Source: Algoriphagus resistens (GTDB lineage Bacteria; Bacteroidota; Bacteroidia; Cytophagales; Cyclobacteriaceae). Taken from it: 64,000 nucleotides of DNA. The stretch spans positions 111,376 through 175,375 of the forward strand of contig NZ_LMXN01000014.1 of the NCBI RefSeq assembly GCF_001442615.1. The letters run 5' to 3'. Position numbers and translations under genes: made by a program. Shown here one piece after another: positions 1-8,395 of the stretch. Under the pieces are notes generated by a model, which ran no database searches, was not told the origin of the DNA, and saw only the letters and a program-made list of their open reading frames with translations. Position 1 is the stretch's first letter. Every line of letters starts with the position of its first letter.

Positions 1-699
1 GAGGAAAAATCAAGTCGAATTGTTGAAATACTGGTTTCCTCACTTAAGCCTTTCCAATTGATGTTGGGCAAAATCATTGGTATCGCTGGAGTGGGACTCA
101 CCCAGCTTTTGATCTGGATTGTCCTTATCGGTACGCTGACCACGATTGTAACTGGTTTTCTGGGAATGCAGATGCCGCAGCAGCAAGCTATGGAATTGGC
201 CAATCCAGAATTGGCACAGAGCCTAGGCCAAAACACAGAGATGGGAGAGATTCTTCAGGTGATTGCGGGCATTAACTATGTCCAGATTGTTTTCAGCTTT
301 GTATTCTATTTCCTGGGAGGGTACTTATTGTATGGAGCGTTGTTTGCGGGTATTGGATCTGCTGTAGATGCTCCTTCAGATGCACAGCAGTTTATGTTGC
401 CAGTGACTATCCCTTTGATAGTCGCCTATATGGGGTTGTTTGTTTTTGTGCTGAATGATCCAAACAGTACTACCTCATTTTGGCTTTCGATAATCCCGCT
501 GACTTCTCCTATCGCGATGATGGGAAGAGTGAGCTATGGTGTTCCTTTCTGGGAACTTGCCTTATCTATGGGGCTATTAATTCTAGGGTTTTTATTCACA
601 ACATGGGTGGCAGGAAAAATCTACAGAATAGGAATCCTCATGCATGGTACAAAGCCAAGTTATAAGACACTTTGGAAATGGATCAAAGCTAATAATTAA
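1..699 (+). CDS. ABC-2 type transporter permease (5' end cut by window edge)
   Basis: This is the C-terminal part of an integral-membrane ABC exporter permease of the ABC-2/NatB-like family (COG1668). The frame is open from base 1 and begins with the characteristic segment EEKSSRIVEILVSSLKPFQL, which in this family precedes the membrane core, so the true start lies upstream of the window. About five hydrophobic segments follow (near bases 85-165, 275-370, 400-460, 475-535 and 555-620), ending in a short basic tail. The partner ATPase is not in the window and is probably upstream. The substrate cannot be read from sequence. A hairpin follows after about 35 bases. Confidence 0.85.
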   Translation, partial: EEKSSRIVEILVSSLKPFQLMLGKIIGIAGVGLTQLLIWIVLIGTLTTIVTGFLGMQMPQQQAMELANPELAQSLGQNTEMGEILQVIAGINYVQIVFSFVFYFLGGYLLYGALFAGIGSAVDAPSDAQQFMLPVTIPLIVAYMGLFVFVLNDPNSTTSFWLSIIPLTSPIAMMGRVSYGVPFWELALSMGLLILGFLFTTWVAGKIYRIGILMHGTKPSYKTLWKWIKANN

Positions 700-733
700 G
701 AACCAAGAACCTAAAGCCAGGAATCCGGTATTA

Positions 734-764
734 AAAATCCCGACCAGGTATGGATCGGGATTTT
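734..764. terminator. Bidirectional rho-independent terminator
   Basis: A perfect 10-bp stem (AAAATCCCGA/TCGGGATTTT) with an 11-base loop lies between the ABC permease and the convergent dps gene. The A/T-rich flanks give a U-run on both strands, so it can end both transcripts. Confidence 0.8.
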
Positions 765-786
765 ATTGCGGAACTCCTATTCTCTT

Positions 787-1257
787 TTACTTTAGGTAGG
801 CAGTAAGCATCCAGACAACCTTTTCTTTGGCTGTGATATAATCACTCATTAGAGATGCCGTCCCTTCGTCATTTGAAGCTTCTGCAGCTTCCAGTGTTTC
901 TCTTTCCAACTGCAAAAGCGTGTTTATATTGGATTTCACTGTTTCCACCATTTTTAGAGGATCTTTAATTTCTTTTGCCTCTTTGATCGTTGCAGTGTCA
1001 ATGTATTCTTGATAAGAAGAAAGGGGCCTAGCTCCCAGGGTCAAGATACGCTCCGCAGTTTCATCCACCGCTAGATTTGCGGCATTGTATAATTCTTCGA
1101 ATTTTGCATGAAGCTCAAAGAAATTTGGTCCGGTCACATTCCAATGAAAATTTCTCAGATTTTGATAGTATACTTGGTAATTCGCAAGCAAGTCATTAAG
1201 CTTTTCCACCAAAACCTTACTTTCTTTGATTTCTAATCCGATGTCGTTCGTTTTCAT
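787..1257 (-). CDS. dps: Dps family ferritin-like DNA-protection protein
   Basis: Cytoplasmic mini-ferritin that oxidises and stores iron with peroxide and protects DNA in stress or starvation. The 156-residue length is usual. Ferroxidase ligands sit at the family spacing: H38 (NFHWNV), H50, E54, D65 and E69 (VDETAERI). The lysine-rich N-terminal DNA-binding tail of E. coli Dps is short here (MKTNDIGLEIKESK), so DNA binding is uncertain. The gene is monocistronic between the terminator at 734-764 and the divergent sensor kinase. A weak promoter match (TAAATTTA at 1296-1303 on the minus strand, with TTG 21 bases further upstream) lies ahead of it. Confidence 0.93.
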   Translation of the reverse strand: MKTNDIGLEIKESKVLVEKLNDLLANYQVYYQNLRNFHWNVTGPNFFELHAKFEELYNAANLAVDETAERILTLGARPLSSYQEYIDTATIKEAKEIKDPLKMVETVKSNINTLLQLERETLEAAEASNDEGTASLMSDYITAKEKVVWMLTAYLK

Positions 1258-1403
1258 ATTTCAACTGTTTAATTTTCTCTGCTTGATTTAAAGTATAAAT
1301 TTACGCTATAGCCCGCTACCTTCCCAACTGATTAAATCTATCCCCAAATCATACTATCTATATGATTAGGAAGTTAGTAACGGTAGTAATTCATGTGTAT
1401 AAA

Positions 1404-2639
1404 ATGAAAAAAAGATTCCAAGACCTTACCTCCTTAGATTTTTATACGAATAAGAAGCAAGTTAAATGGATTGTTGTGGCTGCTTCATTGGTGATAGGAG
1501 CCGGCTCAATCTGGTACACAAATAGCTTGGTTGAGGAGTTGCGTGAGCGGGAGAGAAGGCAGATAGAGCTGCTGTCCAGTGCTTTAGAGTATGCTGCTAC
1601 GACAATGGAGAATCTCACATTTATCAATCAGGAGATTATCCAGCAGAATTATTCCATTCCTATTATTATGGTGGATGATTCGGTTAACCCGATAGAGTTT
1701 AGAAATATACCTTTTGCCAATAATGCGAGTGCGGAGGATTCTGTAGAAACGCTGAAAAGGGAACTCGCCGAGATGCGTGCAGAATACGAACCAATCTTAC
1801 TTCCTGAGGCAGATATTCAGGTATTTTACAGAAATTCCGAACTGCTGATTAATTTGAAATACTACCCTTATGTTCAGCTGGGGATTATTCTGATTTTTGG
1901 GGTCTTGGCTTATGCACTTTTCAACCAAAGTAAAATCGCCGAGCAGAACCGGGTCTGGGCTGGACTGACCAAAGAAACCGCCCATCAATTGGGAACGCCT
2001 ATTGCCTCGCTTATGGCCTGGATAGATTACTTGAGGAATTCGCCTGTTTGGGAAGAGAATAAGGAAATCATTACCGAAATGGATAAGGATGTGGTCAAGT
2101 TACGGATGGTGACCGAGCGATTTAGCAGTATAGGAAGTAAGCCGGTAATCCAGTCTGAAAATATCTATGAAGTGATAGAAGAGACAATAACGTACCTGCG
2201 ACCTAGGATTTCCACCAAGGTGGATCTGAATATCTATGCCGATTCGAAGGATCTGGATGCCATGATGAATAAGCCTCTGTTCGAATGGGTGATAGAAAAT
2301 ATCTGTAAAAACGCGGTGGATGCCATGCGTGGAAAGGGCAAGATAGATATAGAGATCCTTCAGGACAGTGACAAGTTTGTAATCGTGGACATCACTGATA
2401 CAGGAAAAGGGATGGAGCGACGAATGTATCGACGGGTATTTAATCCTGGATTTTCTACCAGGCAACGGGGCTGGGGACTGGGCCTGACGCTGGCCAAAAG
2501 AATCGTGGAAGGTTATCATGGAGGTAGAATTTTTGTCAAGCATTCCGAAGTTGGCAAAGGAACAACTTTCCGGATTTTGCTCCATGGAAGCCATGAAGGT
2601 GCCTCGCAGTTTATTACCGAAGGAATATTGGAGTATTGA
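1404..2639 (+). CDS. Orphan membrane sensor histidine kinase
   Basis: Two-component sensor kinase of about 411 residues. An N-terminal membrane helix (about residues 20-38) and a second (about 157-173) bracket a periplasmic region of about 115 residues with no recognisable ligand domain. The phosphoacceptor box ETAHQLGTP has H194, followed by the HATPase_c N-box (ICKNAVDAM), G1 (DTGKG) and G2 (GWGLGL). Start at 1404 (MKKRF) is preferred over 1362, because the longer N-terminus adds a poorly conserved hydrophobic stretch; 1362 cannot be excluded. No response regulator lies next to it, so the partner must be encoded elsewhere. Confidence 0.88.
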   Translation: MKKRFQDLTSLDFYTNKKQVKWIVVAASLVIGAGSIWYTNSLVEELRERERRQIELLSSALEYAATTMENLTFINQEIIQQNYSIPIIMVDDSVNPIEFRNIPFANNASAEDSVETLKRELAEMRAEYEPILLPEADIQVFYRNSELLINLKYYPYVQLGIILIFGVLAYALFNQSKIAEQNRVWAGLTKETAHQLGTPIASLMAWIDYLRNSPVWEENKEIITEMDKDVVKLRMVTERFSSIGSKPVIQSENIYEVIEETITYLRPRISTKVDLNIYADSKDLDAMMNKPLFEWVIENICKNAVDAMRGKGKIDIEILQDSDKFVIVDITDTGKGMERRMYRRVFNPGFSTRQRGWGLGLTLAKRIVEGYHGGRIFVKHSEVGKGTTFRILLHGSHEGASQFITEGILEY

Positions 2640-2879
2640 TGAGTTACGATTTTTGAGGTACTTGATATTCTCCCATAATTTTCACCAAAGTGTACAGCTT
2701 TTAGCTATATCAATGAAATTGATTGGCTTGGATCTTCGGGCTTTGCGCATAATTTTATTAGTGAACAGAACTTAGGGTTGTAGCAAACAGTTAAAACAAA
2801 TGGGGGATCTCATAAATCGTACTTGGTAAATCCGAAATGCCTCTTTAAAACTCCGGCCTCATTTTTAGCGGTTTTTCCC

Positions 2880-2887
2880 TACCTTTG
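2880..2887 (+). promoter_or_regulatory. Promoter -7 box of prfC (TACCTTTG)
   Basis: TACCTTTG matches the Bacteroidota TAnnTTTG box. It puts the transcript start near 2894, inside the longest prfC reading frame, so translation must start at 2901 or 2910. A clear TTTG -33 element is not seen. Confidence 0.65.
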
Positions 2888-2909
2888 CAGCCTTAATTTG
2901 ATGTCTCCC

Positions 2910-4490
2910 ATGAGTTTGAAAGAAGAAATCCAGAAGCGTAGAACCTTTGCCATTATTGCTCACCCTGATGCAGGAAAGACCACTTTGACTGAGAAGTTGT
3001 TGCTTTTTGGTGGTGCTATCCAGACTGCCGGTGCCGTGAAATCGAATAAAATCGATACTGCTACCAAGTCAGATTGGATGGCGATAGAGAAACAAAGGGG
3101 GATTTCTGTGGCGACTTCTGTCATGGGATTTGAATACAAGGATATCAAGATCAACCTGCTCGATACACCGGGGCACCAGGACTTTGCAGAAGATACGTAT
3201 CGTACACTGACGGCTGTCGATTCGGTAATTATGGTGATTGACTGCGTGAAAGGAGTGGAGATTCAGACGGAGAAACTGATGGAAGTTTGCCGGATGAGAA
3301 ATACACCCGTGATCTGCTTTATCAATAAGCTCGATAGAGAGGGCCGTGATCCATACGAATTGATAGAAGAAGTGGAGCAAAAGCTGAACATTCAGTGCCG
3401 ACCTCTTTCTTGGCCTATAGGCATGGGCAAAACCTTCAAAGGAGTTTATAATTTATTTGACCATAAACTCAATCTTTTTACTCCTTCGCAGCGAAAGCTA
3501 AGTGACGTTAGGAAATCCTTTGAAGATGTTAATGATCCGGAGCTGGAAGAGCTAATCGGGAAGAGCTATGCCAACCAACTCCGGGAAGATGTGGAATTGA
3601 TCGAAGGAGTTTATCCTGATTTTGATCCTACCGAGTATTTGGAGGGAAAAGTAGCGCCAGTCTTCTTTGGCTCAGCAGTGAATAACTTCGGGATCAATGA
3701 GATGCTCGACACCTTTATCAAAATAGCCCCGGCACCAAAAAGCCGTAGAACAGAAGAGCGTGAAGTGAAGCCTGATGAGAAGAAATTCTCAGGTTTTGTG
3801 TTTAAGATCCACGCCAATATGGATCCAAATCACCGGAATAGAATTGCTTTCTTGAGAATTTGCTCAGGGACTTTTGAGCGGAATAAGCCTTACAATCATG
3901 TGCGCGGCCCAAAACCACTGCGCTTTTCCAATGTGACACAGTTTATGGCGCAGGATAAGGAAATGATCGATGAGGCTTTTCCTGGAGATATTGTCGGTTT
4001 GTACGATACTGGAAATCTGAAAATAGGCGATACGCTTACGGATGGGGAAGACATGCAGTTTGTAGGGATTCCAAGTTTCTCTCCCGAGATCTTTCGTGAA
4101 GTGGTGAATAAGGATGCCATGAAAACCAAGCAATTGGAGAAAGGCCTGAAACAACTCATGGAAGAAGGGGTGGCACAGCTTTTTACTTTTGATATGGGTT
4201 CCAGAAAAGTTGTTGGGACTGTGGGGCAACTTCAGTTTGAAGTAATTCAGTTCCGATTGAAAAACGAATACAACGCCACGGTGGAGTTTCATCCGATGAA
4301 CCTGTACAAAGCCTGTTGGATCACAAGCAAAGACAAGAAGCAGCTGGAAGAATTTGTCCGCTCCAAAAACCGTCACATTGCCCATGACAAAGATGGCAAG
4401 CTAGTCTTTATGGCAGAGTCGAAAGCCTGGCTTCAGATGGTGCAGGATAACTATCCTGAGATAGAATTTCACTTTACTTCAGAGTATTAA
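2910..4490 (+). CDS. prfC: Peptide chain release factor 3
   Basis: Ribosome-bound GTPase that recycles release factors RF1 and RF2 after termination. The protein of about 526 residues (E. coli RF3 has 529) is colinear with the family throughout: P-loop AHPDAGKT (residues 17-24), switch region KQRGISV, DTPGHQDF, NKLD, then the RF3-specific C-terminal domain. The frame is open back to 2823, but a promoter box at 2880-2887 and the family N-terminus (MSLKEEIQKRRTFAI) place the start at 2910, or 2901 (MSPMSLK). The gene stands alone: the preceding 270 bases hold no convincing gene and a strong terminator follows. Confidence 0.96.
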   Translation: MSLKEEIQKRRTFAIIAHPDAGKTTLTEKLLLFGGAIQTAGAVKSNKIDTATKSDWMAIEKQRGISVATSVMGFEYKDIKINLLDTPGHQDFAEDTYRTLTAVDSVIMVIDCVKGVEIQTEKLMEVCRMRNTPVICFINKLDREGRDPYELIEEVEQKLNIQCRPLSWPIGMGKTFKGVYNLFDHKLNLFTPSQRKLSDVRKSFEDVNDPELEELIGKSYANQLREDVELIEGVYPDFDPTEYLEGKVAPVFFGSAVNNFGINEMLDTFIKIAPAPKSRRTEEREVKPDEKKFSGFVFKIHANMDPNHRNRIAFLRICSGTFERNKPYNHVRGPKPLRFSNVTQFMAQDKEMIDEAFPGDIVGLYDTGNLKIGDTLTDGEDMQFVGIPSFSPEIFREVVNKDAMKTKQLEKGLKQLMEEGVAQLFTFDMGSRKVVGTVGQLQFEVIQFRLKNEYNATVEFHPMNLYKACWITSKDKKQLEEFVRSKNRHIAHDKDGKLVFMAESKAWLQMVQDNYPEIEFHFTSEY

Positions 4491-4500
4491 GTGATTTATG

Positions 4501-4531
4501 GAAAAATTCGGAATCTGATTCCGAATTTTTC
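4501..4531. terminator. Rho-independent terminator after prfC
   Basis: A perfect 15-bp inverted repeat (4501-4515 with 4517-4531, stem core TTCGGAATC) is followed by CATTTTTT. The next gene is convergent, so it may serve both strands. Confidence 0.85.
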
Positions 4532-4617
4532 CATTTTTTCCAAGTAATGCTCATTATTTCATCATTCCAAATCATAGCAACATTGCTATATAAGCGAATC
4601 AAAAACTGGAATTTCTT

Positions 4618-5031
4618 TTAGAATTTGGCCAGACTGGAGAAAAGTGCTTCATAATTAAGAATTTCAAATTCCTCCAGACCTTCATTGCTAAAAAGTAGGA
4701 TTTGATCCTGAAAATCAACAATCCCTTCCTGAATCAATTTCTTTTCCTCATCTAAATATACAGGAACTGGGGAATGCTCAAATAAAGGATTCAATCGCAT
4801 GCTCTTTGTATTCTTTGCCACTATGACTATAGAACCATTTGTAATTTCTAGTGCACCCAATTCTTGATAGAGCTGATCGAGACAGGTTTTGCATCCTTCG
4901 GGATGAATGACCAAGACCCAATCTCTTGGCTCAGCAATTTCTAAGATCTCAGTAATTTTGTTTTTATTCTTTTTAATGCATCCAAAAACCAGGAAGAGGA
5001 TAAGTAAGAATGAGATCCTTTTAATCTTCAT
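4618..5031 (-). CDS. Small lipoprotein with a CxxC motif, thioredoxin-like (hypothetical)
   Basis: A lipoprotein of about 137 residues that I do not recognise by name. The start at 5031 (MKIKRISF) gives a proper lipoprotein signal ending LVFGC. The body has a thioredoxin-like order: a beta strand (WVLVIHPEG), then CKTC at the start of a helix, a second strand (SIVIVAK), and later strands VPVYLD and ILLFS. This suggests thiol-disulfide chemistry in the cell envelope, which is inference. It overlaps the end of the upstream DUF4221 gene by 11 bases, so the two are translationally coupled, and it is the last gene of the peptide-propeller operon. A start at 5061 would bury the signal peptide. Confidence 0.72.
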   Translation of the reverse strand: MKIKRISFLLILFLVFGCIKKNKNKITEILEIAEPRDWVLVIHPEGCKTCLDQLYQELGALEITNGSIVIVAKNTKSMRLNPLFEHSPVPVYLDEEKKLIQEGIVDFQDQILLFSNEGLEEFEILNYEALFSSLAKF

Positions 5032-6175
5032 ATTCCAATCCTTCAAATCGAATGATATCATATCTCAAAAAATTCTCATCAAAGTCATCCCTATTGGGAT
5101 TGTTCGTGGAAACGTAGAGGCCTTTTTTACCTACAAAGTAGTTCCAGGTTTCTATATAATGATCATCGAATATATGTTCACCCAGGATATCGAGATTATT
5201 ATCCAATACTAAAACTCCTACTTTTGGATTATTGCTGAATAGGGTTCGAGGGCTTATACTACTGAATTGTTCCAAATCAATACCCATATAAAAAAAGTGA
5301 TAAAAAACATCCCTATAGTGATCATAAAGTATTATCTCATAGCGATCACTCTCTAGATTTTCTATGATACCCTCATCACCAATGTATGATTCTTTTATAA
5401 TTTGAAATTTTGTAACTGAGGTAGTTTTAGCTTCCTTATAGCCAATTAGTTTCCCTTCTTTCTTAGAAATAACCCAAAGCCTATGGTCTGTGTATGGAGC
5501 GACAATTATTGAATCATACCTGTCAGTCCAAGAAAGATTTACATCCTTTTTTCCACCATCCCAAATTCCCGAAGGTCTTTTTACTTGCAGCCAACTTACA
5601 TCAGTTTTGGGTTTTGAAAAATCCACTTGATATATTGGGTTTATTGATAAAGCCTCATTCTCAGAAATTTTATGAAAATTGTTTAAAAAGGGTTGAATAC
5701 CGAAAAGCTTTTTATGTCCAAAAATAAAGGGAATCTCATTATTTGAGGATAAAAAATTTACATTATTTTCATTGTCATTAATGGGGATCTTGTATTTGAT
5801 TTTTCCATTAAAATCAAGAATTTTTATTTGAGGAGGGATTGTAGCTAAGAAAAGACAATCTTGTGATACTATTTGAAATCCATTGTCCAAACCTACACCA
5901 TTTGGCCCTTCCTTAGCTAGTGGTATTTTTAGAATCAATTGTTTTTTTTCTATTTCAAATAGACCGATGGAAAAATCCGTTTTATTCAGAATAGCCAAAT
6001 ATTCACCACTGTCACTTTCATAGTATTGGGTTCTGGTTAAATCAGGGTTGAATGATTCAGGAATGGGAATCTTCAGTGTTTCTTGAGGCACTAAAGACAG
6101 GATTTCAATATTTTCTTTTTTGTTACATGCGAAAAGGACAATAAGTGCTAGGGGGGCTAATATTTTATTCATCAA
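5021..6175 (-). CDS. DUF4221-type lipoprotein (beta-propeller-like)
   Basis: An envelope lipoprotein of 384 residues resembling the DUF4221 family common in Cyclobacteriaceae; function unknown. The signal peptide ends in a lipobox (LIVLFAC, C17 counting from the first of two Met codons). The remainder alternates short hydrophobic strands with polar turns (YLAILNKTDFSIGLFEIE, CLFLATIPPQIKILDFNG, IVAPYTDHRLWVISKKEG), as in six-bladed propellers. It lies 150 bases downstream of a secreted Cys-rich mini-protein gene, with a hairpin between them, and overlaps the CxxC lipoprotein gene downstream. Base composition is more A/T-rich than the neighbours, hinting at lineage-specific or acquired DNA. 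Confidence 0.75.
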   Translation of the reverse strand: MMNKILAPLALIVLFACNKKENIEILSLVPQETLKIPIPESFNPDLTRTQYYESDSGEYLAILNKTDFSIGLFEIEKKQLILKIPLAKEGPNGVGLDNGFQIVSQDCLFLATIPPQIKILDFNGKIKYKIPINDNENNVNFLSSNNEIPFIFGHKKLFGIQPFLNNFHKISENEALSINPIYQVDFSKPKTDVSWLQVKRPSGIWDGGKKDVNLSWTDRYDSIIVAPYTDHRLWVISKKEGKLIGYKEAKTTSVTKFQIIKESYIGDEGIIENLESDRYEIILYDHYRDVFYHFFYMGIDLEQFSSISPRTLFSNNPKVGVLVLDNNLDILGEHIFDDHYIETWNYFVGKKGLYVSTNNPNRDDFDENFLRYDIIRFEGLEYED

Positions 6176-6230
6176 AATTTGTGAAATTAAATAGAAGACA
6201 GTGGGTTTTATGAATAGATTGCTTGAGTAT

Positions 6231-6293
6231 AAAGCTGTTGGTCTTGCCTTATAGTTCCCTTTTCGGAGAATGATAAGGTAGCCAACAGCTTTT
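6231..6293. promoter_or_regulatory. Long stem-loop between mini-protein and DUF4221 genes
   Basis: AAAGCTGTTGG (6231-6241) pairs perfectly with CCAACAGCTTT (6282-6292), and an inner CCTTAT/ATAAGG pair extends the stem. Read on the minus strand it follows the peptide gene but has only a short U-run (TTTAT). It therefore looks like a processing, stabilising or partial-termination element rather than a full terminator. Confidence 0.55.
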
Positions 6294-6325
6294 ATCCTAA
6301 GATTTAAATTATAAACCTGTCCTTC

Positions 6326-6502
6326 CTACTCGCACCAACACATATTCGTGACTTGAGGGTTTTTGCAATGTTTTCCATTCCATTCACAATTTGTGGTAGG
6401 TTCACGTTGGGCTTCAACTTCTGAGGATGCAAAAAATGATGTTCCGATTACAGCTGTTCCAGTCAAACCTATTCCCATAACTAAAATCTTTAACTTTTTC
6501 AT
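6326..6502 (-). CDS. Secreted four-cysteine mini-protein, 58 residues (NVEALA-like)
   Basis: A short gene absent from standard length cut-offs. The product begins MKKLKILVMG, has a hydrophobic core to about residue 24 and a likely cleavage site after SSEVEA (residue 31). The mature part is about 27 residues with C39, C46, C55 and C57 (ending CWCE). The layout resembles the NVEALA-type exported peptides of Bacteroidota, in which the end of the leader carries a short conserved motif. The start has no competing ATG and coding is supported by position as first gene of an operon with two lipoproteins, one carrying CxxC. Function unknown; a disulfide-bonded exported peptide is the simplest reading. 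Confidence 0.68.
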   Translation of the reverse strand: MKKLKILVMGIGLTGTAVIGTSFFASSEVEAQREPTTNCEWNGKHCKNPQVTNMCWCE

Positions 6503-6609
6503 GTTAAATAAATTTTACGTTAAAAAATCCCTTTGAGTAGGCGGATTCTATTTCCTAATCATCTGGCCAATAGATCACTAGCAATATAGGTGGGGGGGTA
6601 AAAAAGCAA

Positions 6610-6639
6610 CTAAAATTTAAAAATATTTTTAAATTTTAG
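6610..6639. terminator. Perfect 30-bp AT palindrome at the ade stop codon
   Basis: Bases 6610-6639 form a perfect palindrome made almost wholly of A and T (CTAAAATTT...AAATTTTAG) that includes the adenine deaminase stop codon. On the minus strand it is followed by TTGCTTTTTT and a run of seven C. It probably acts as a weak terminator, but a pure A/T stem is atypical. Confidence 0.4.
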
Positions 6640-8267
6640 TAATCAGCAAAAAACACCTTCTCAAACTCAAATTTATGTCCATTGAATAGTCCTTTGTCGC
6701 TTAGCTTCAGGTCAGGAATCACCAGTAATGCCATAAAGCTCAGTGTCATAAATGGGGAATTGAGGGCAGCCCCCATTTCTTTAGCCAGTTTATCAATCTT
6801 TGTGTATGCAGCAGCCACTTCGTAGCCATCTGAAGCAGACATAATTCCTCCGACTGGAAGTGCAAGTATTTCTTCCTGATCTCCAGATACTGCAGATACA
6901 CCGCCTTTTGCCGCTATGATCAGATTCACCACTTTGCAGATGGATTCGTCGTCTATGCCTACTGCTATTATATTATGTGAGTCATGGCCTACTGAGGAAG
7001 CGATGGCGCCGGATTGCAGACCAAAATTCTTGATGAATGCCATCGCCGGAGGAGCATCTTCATAGCGGTTGACTACAGTGATTTTGAGGATGTCTTGGGC
7101 AGGATTGGATTCGGCAAAGCCATCTTTGATCAGTATCTCTCCACTTATCTGGGGAGTGATCAATTGCCCGTCCAAAGCCTCAATCACTTTGACTTTGGAT
7201 CCTTTTGCTTTGAGCTGAAAGTCTTCAGGTTTTTTAATAGAAGTGTGGAAATTGTTGATGAGCTCATTTTTGATGGGCTGGATAAGAGTCCTGCCATTTT
7301 CTGCTACTTTCTTACCATCTATAAAAGTGCTGATGACTTTGAAATCTTTTAAGTCATTCACTAAAATAAAATCAGCGGGATCACCTATTCGAAGTTGTCC
7401 TACATTCATGGAATAGTGTGCAATGGGATTAAGACAAGCAGCTTGAAGTACACTGAATAAATCTTTGCCTTTTGCGACCGCTCTAGCCGCCAGTTCATTG
7501 ATGTGGGAAACAGCCAGACTGTCGGGGTGTTTATCATCAGAGCATAGCATGATCATCTCAGGGTATTCATCAATCAGATCGATCAGCGCCTCGAAGTTTT
7601 TGGCAGCGGAGCCTTCCCGGATTGCGATTTTCATCCCCAGCTTCAATTTGCCCAAAGCTTCTTCCGCTGTGAAGCATTCATGATCGGTACTTGGGCCTGC
7701 GCTTACATATTTTTCAGCGAGTTCCCCTCTAAGTCCTGGCGCATGTCCATCGATGGGTTTACCGTACTTTTTTGAGATCCGGATTTTCTCCATCACCAGT
7801 TTATCCCGATTCACTGTTCCTGGCCAGTTCATCATTTCCGCCAAATAATGAATCTCGGGGCGTGCCATCAATTCTTCAATAGCGGCCGCATTTATTTCTC
7901 CACCCGCAGTTTCAAAAGGTGTTGCAGGCACACAGGAAGGAGCACCGAAGTAGAATTTGAACGGAACTTGTTTTCCGTTTTCAATCATGTATTCCACGCC
8001 CTGCATACCGCAGACGTTCGCAATCTCATGCGGATCTGAAACTGTAGCTACCGTGCCATGAACCACCGCTAGGCGTGCAAACTCTGAAGGAACAAGCATC
8101 GAGCTTTCCACATGCACATGGGAATCGATAAAACCAGGCATCAAAAAAGGCAGGGAAGAATCAGTTTCGATTTTTTCAAGTCCGGATATTTTGCCATCGA
8201 GGAGAGTGAGGGAAACCGAATAGATCTTGCGGTTTGGAATATCGACTAATTGACCTTGAAGCTGCAT
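6636..8267 (-). CDS. ade: Adenine deaminase
   Basis: Converts adenine to hypoxanthine and ammonia in purine salvage. The protein of 543 residues belongs to the amidohydrolase superfamily and has metal and substrate motifs in order: PGFIDSHVHVESS, VATVSDPHEIANV, DGHAPGL, STDHECF and CSDDKHP, then the Ade-specific C-terminal domain (SSVGHDSHNI, ALPVGGIMS). The longest frame starts at 8321, but the 18 extra residues (MAVNLLSRFYPINFTYIF) are unlike the family, so MQLQGQLVD at 8267 is chosen. It is transcribed divergently from cmk across a 128-base gap. Confidence 0.93.
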   Translation of the reverse strand: MQLQGQLVDIPNRKIYSVSLTLLDGKISGLEKIETDSSLPFLMPGFIDSHVHVESSMLVPSEFARLAVVHGTVATVSDPHEIANVCGMQGVEYMIENGKQVPFKFYFGAPSCVPATPFETAGGEINAAAIEELMARPEIHYLAEMMNWPGTVNRDKLVMEKIRISKKYGKPIDGHAPGLRGELAEKYVSAGPSTDHECFTAEEALGKLKLGMKIAIREGSAAKNFEALIDLIDEYPEMIMLCSDDKHPDSLAVSHINELAARAVAKGKDLFSVLQAACLNPIAHYSMNVGQLRIGDPADFILVNDLKDFKVISTFIDGKKVAENGRTLIQPIKNELINNFHTSIKKPEDFQLKAKGSKVKVIEALDGQLITPQISGEILIKDGFAESNPAQDILKITVVNRYEDAPPAMAFIKNFGLQSGAIASSVGHDSHNIIAVGIDDESICKVVNLIIAAKGGVSAVSGDQEEILALPVGGIMSASDGYEVAAAYTKIDKLAKEMGAALNSPFMTLSFMALLVIPDLKLSDKGLFNGHKFEFEKVFFADY

Positions 8268-8351
8268 AAAAATGTAAGTGAAATTAATTGGATAGAATCT
8301 GGATAAGAGATTCACTGCCACGATTTGGGAATAGGTTTAGATTAAAACTAC

Positions 8352-8359
8352 TATATTTG
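8352..8359 (+). promoter_or_regulatory. Promoter -7 box of cmk-ispH (TATATTTG)
   Basis: Exact TAnnTTTG match 36 bases before the cmk ATG. A TTTG at 8324-8327 could be the -33 element, with a slightly long 24-base spacer. Confidence 0.6.
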
Positions 8360-8395
8360 CACAGTAATAAAAAAACGAATCAAGCGGGTTTTTGA

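Noticed and set aside
2100..2594. 164-codon minus-strand frame inside the sensor kinase
   Set aside because: Antisense shadow of an evident histidine kinase.
2518..2775. 85-codon frame overlapping the end of the sensor kinase
   Set aside because: It mostly lies inside the kinase gene in another frame; the product has no family-like features.
6503..6609. Possible promoter of the Cys-rich peptide gene
   Set aside because: No TAnnTTTG box found on the minus strand in this stretch.
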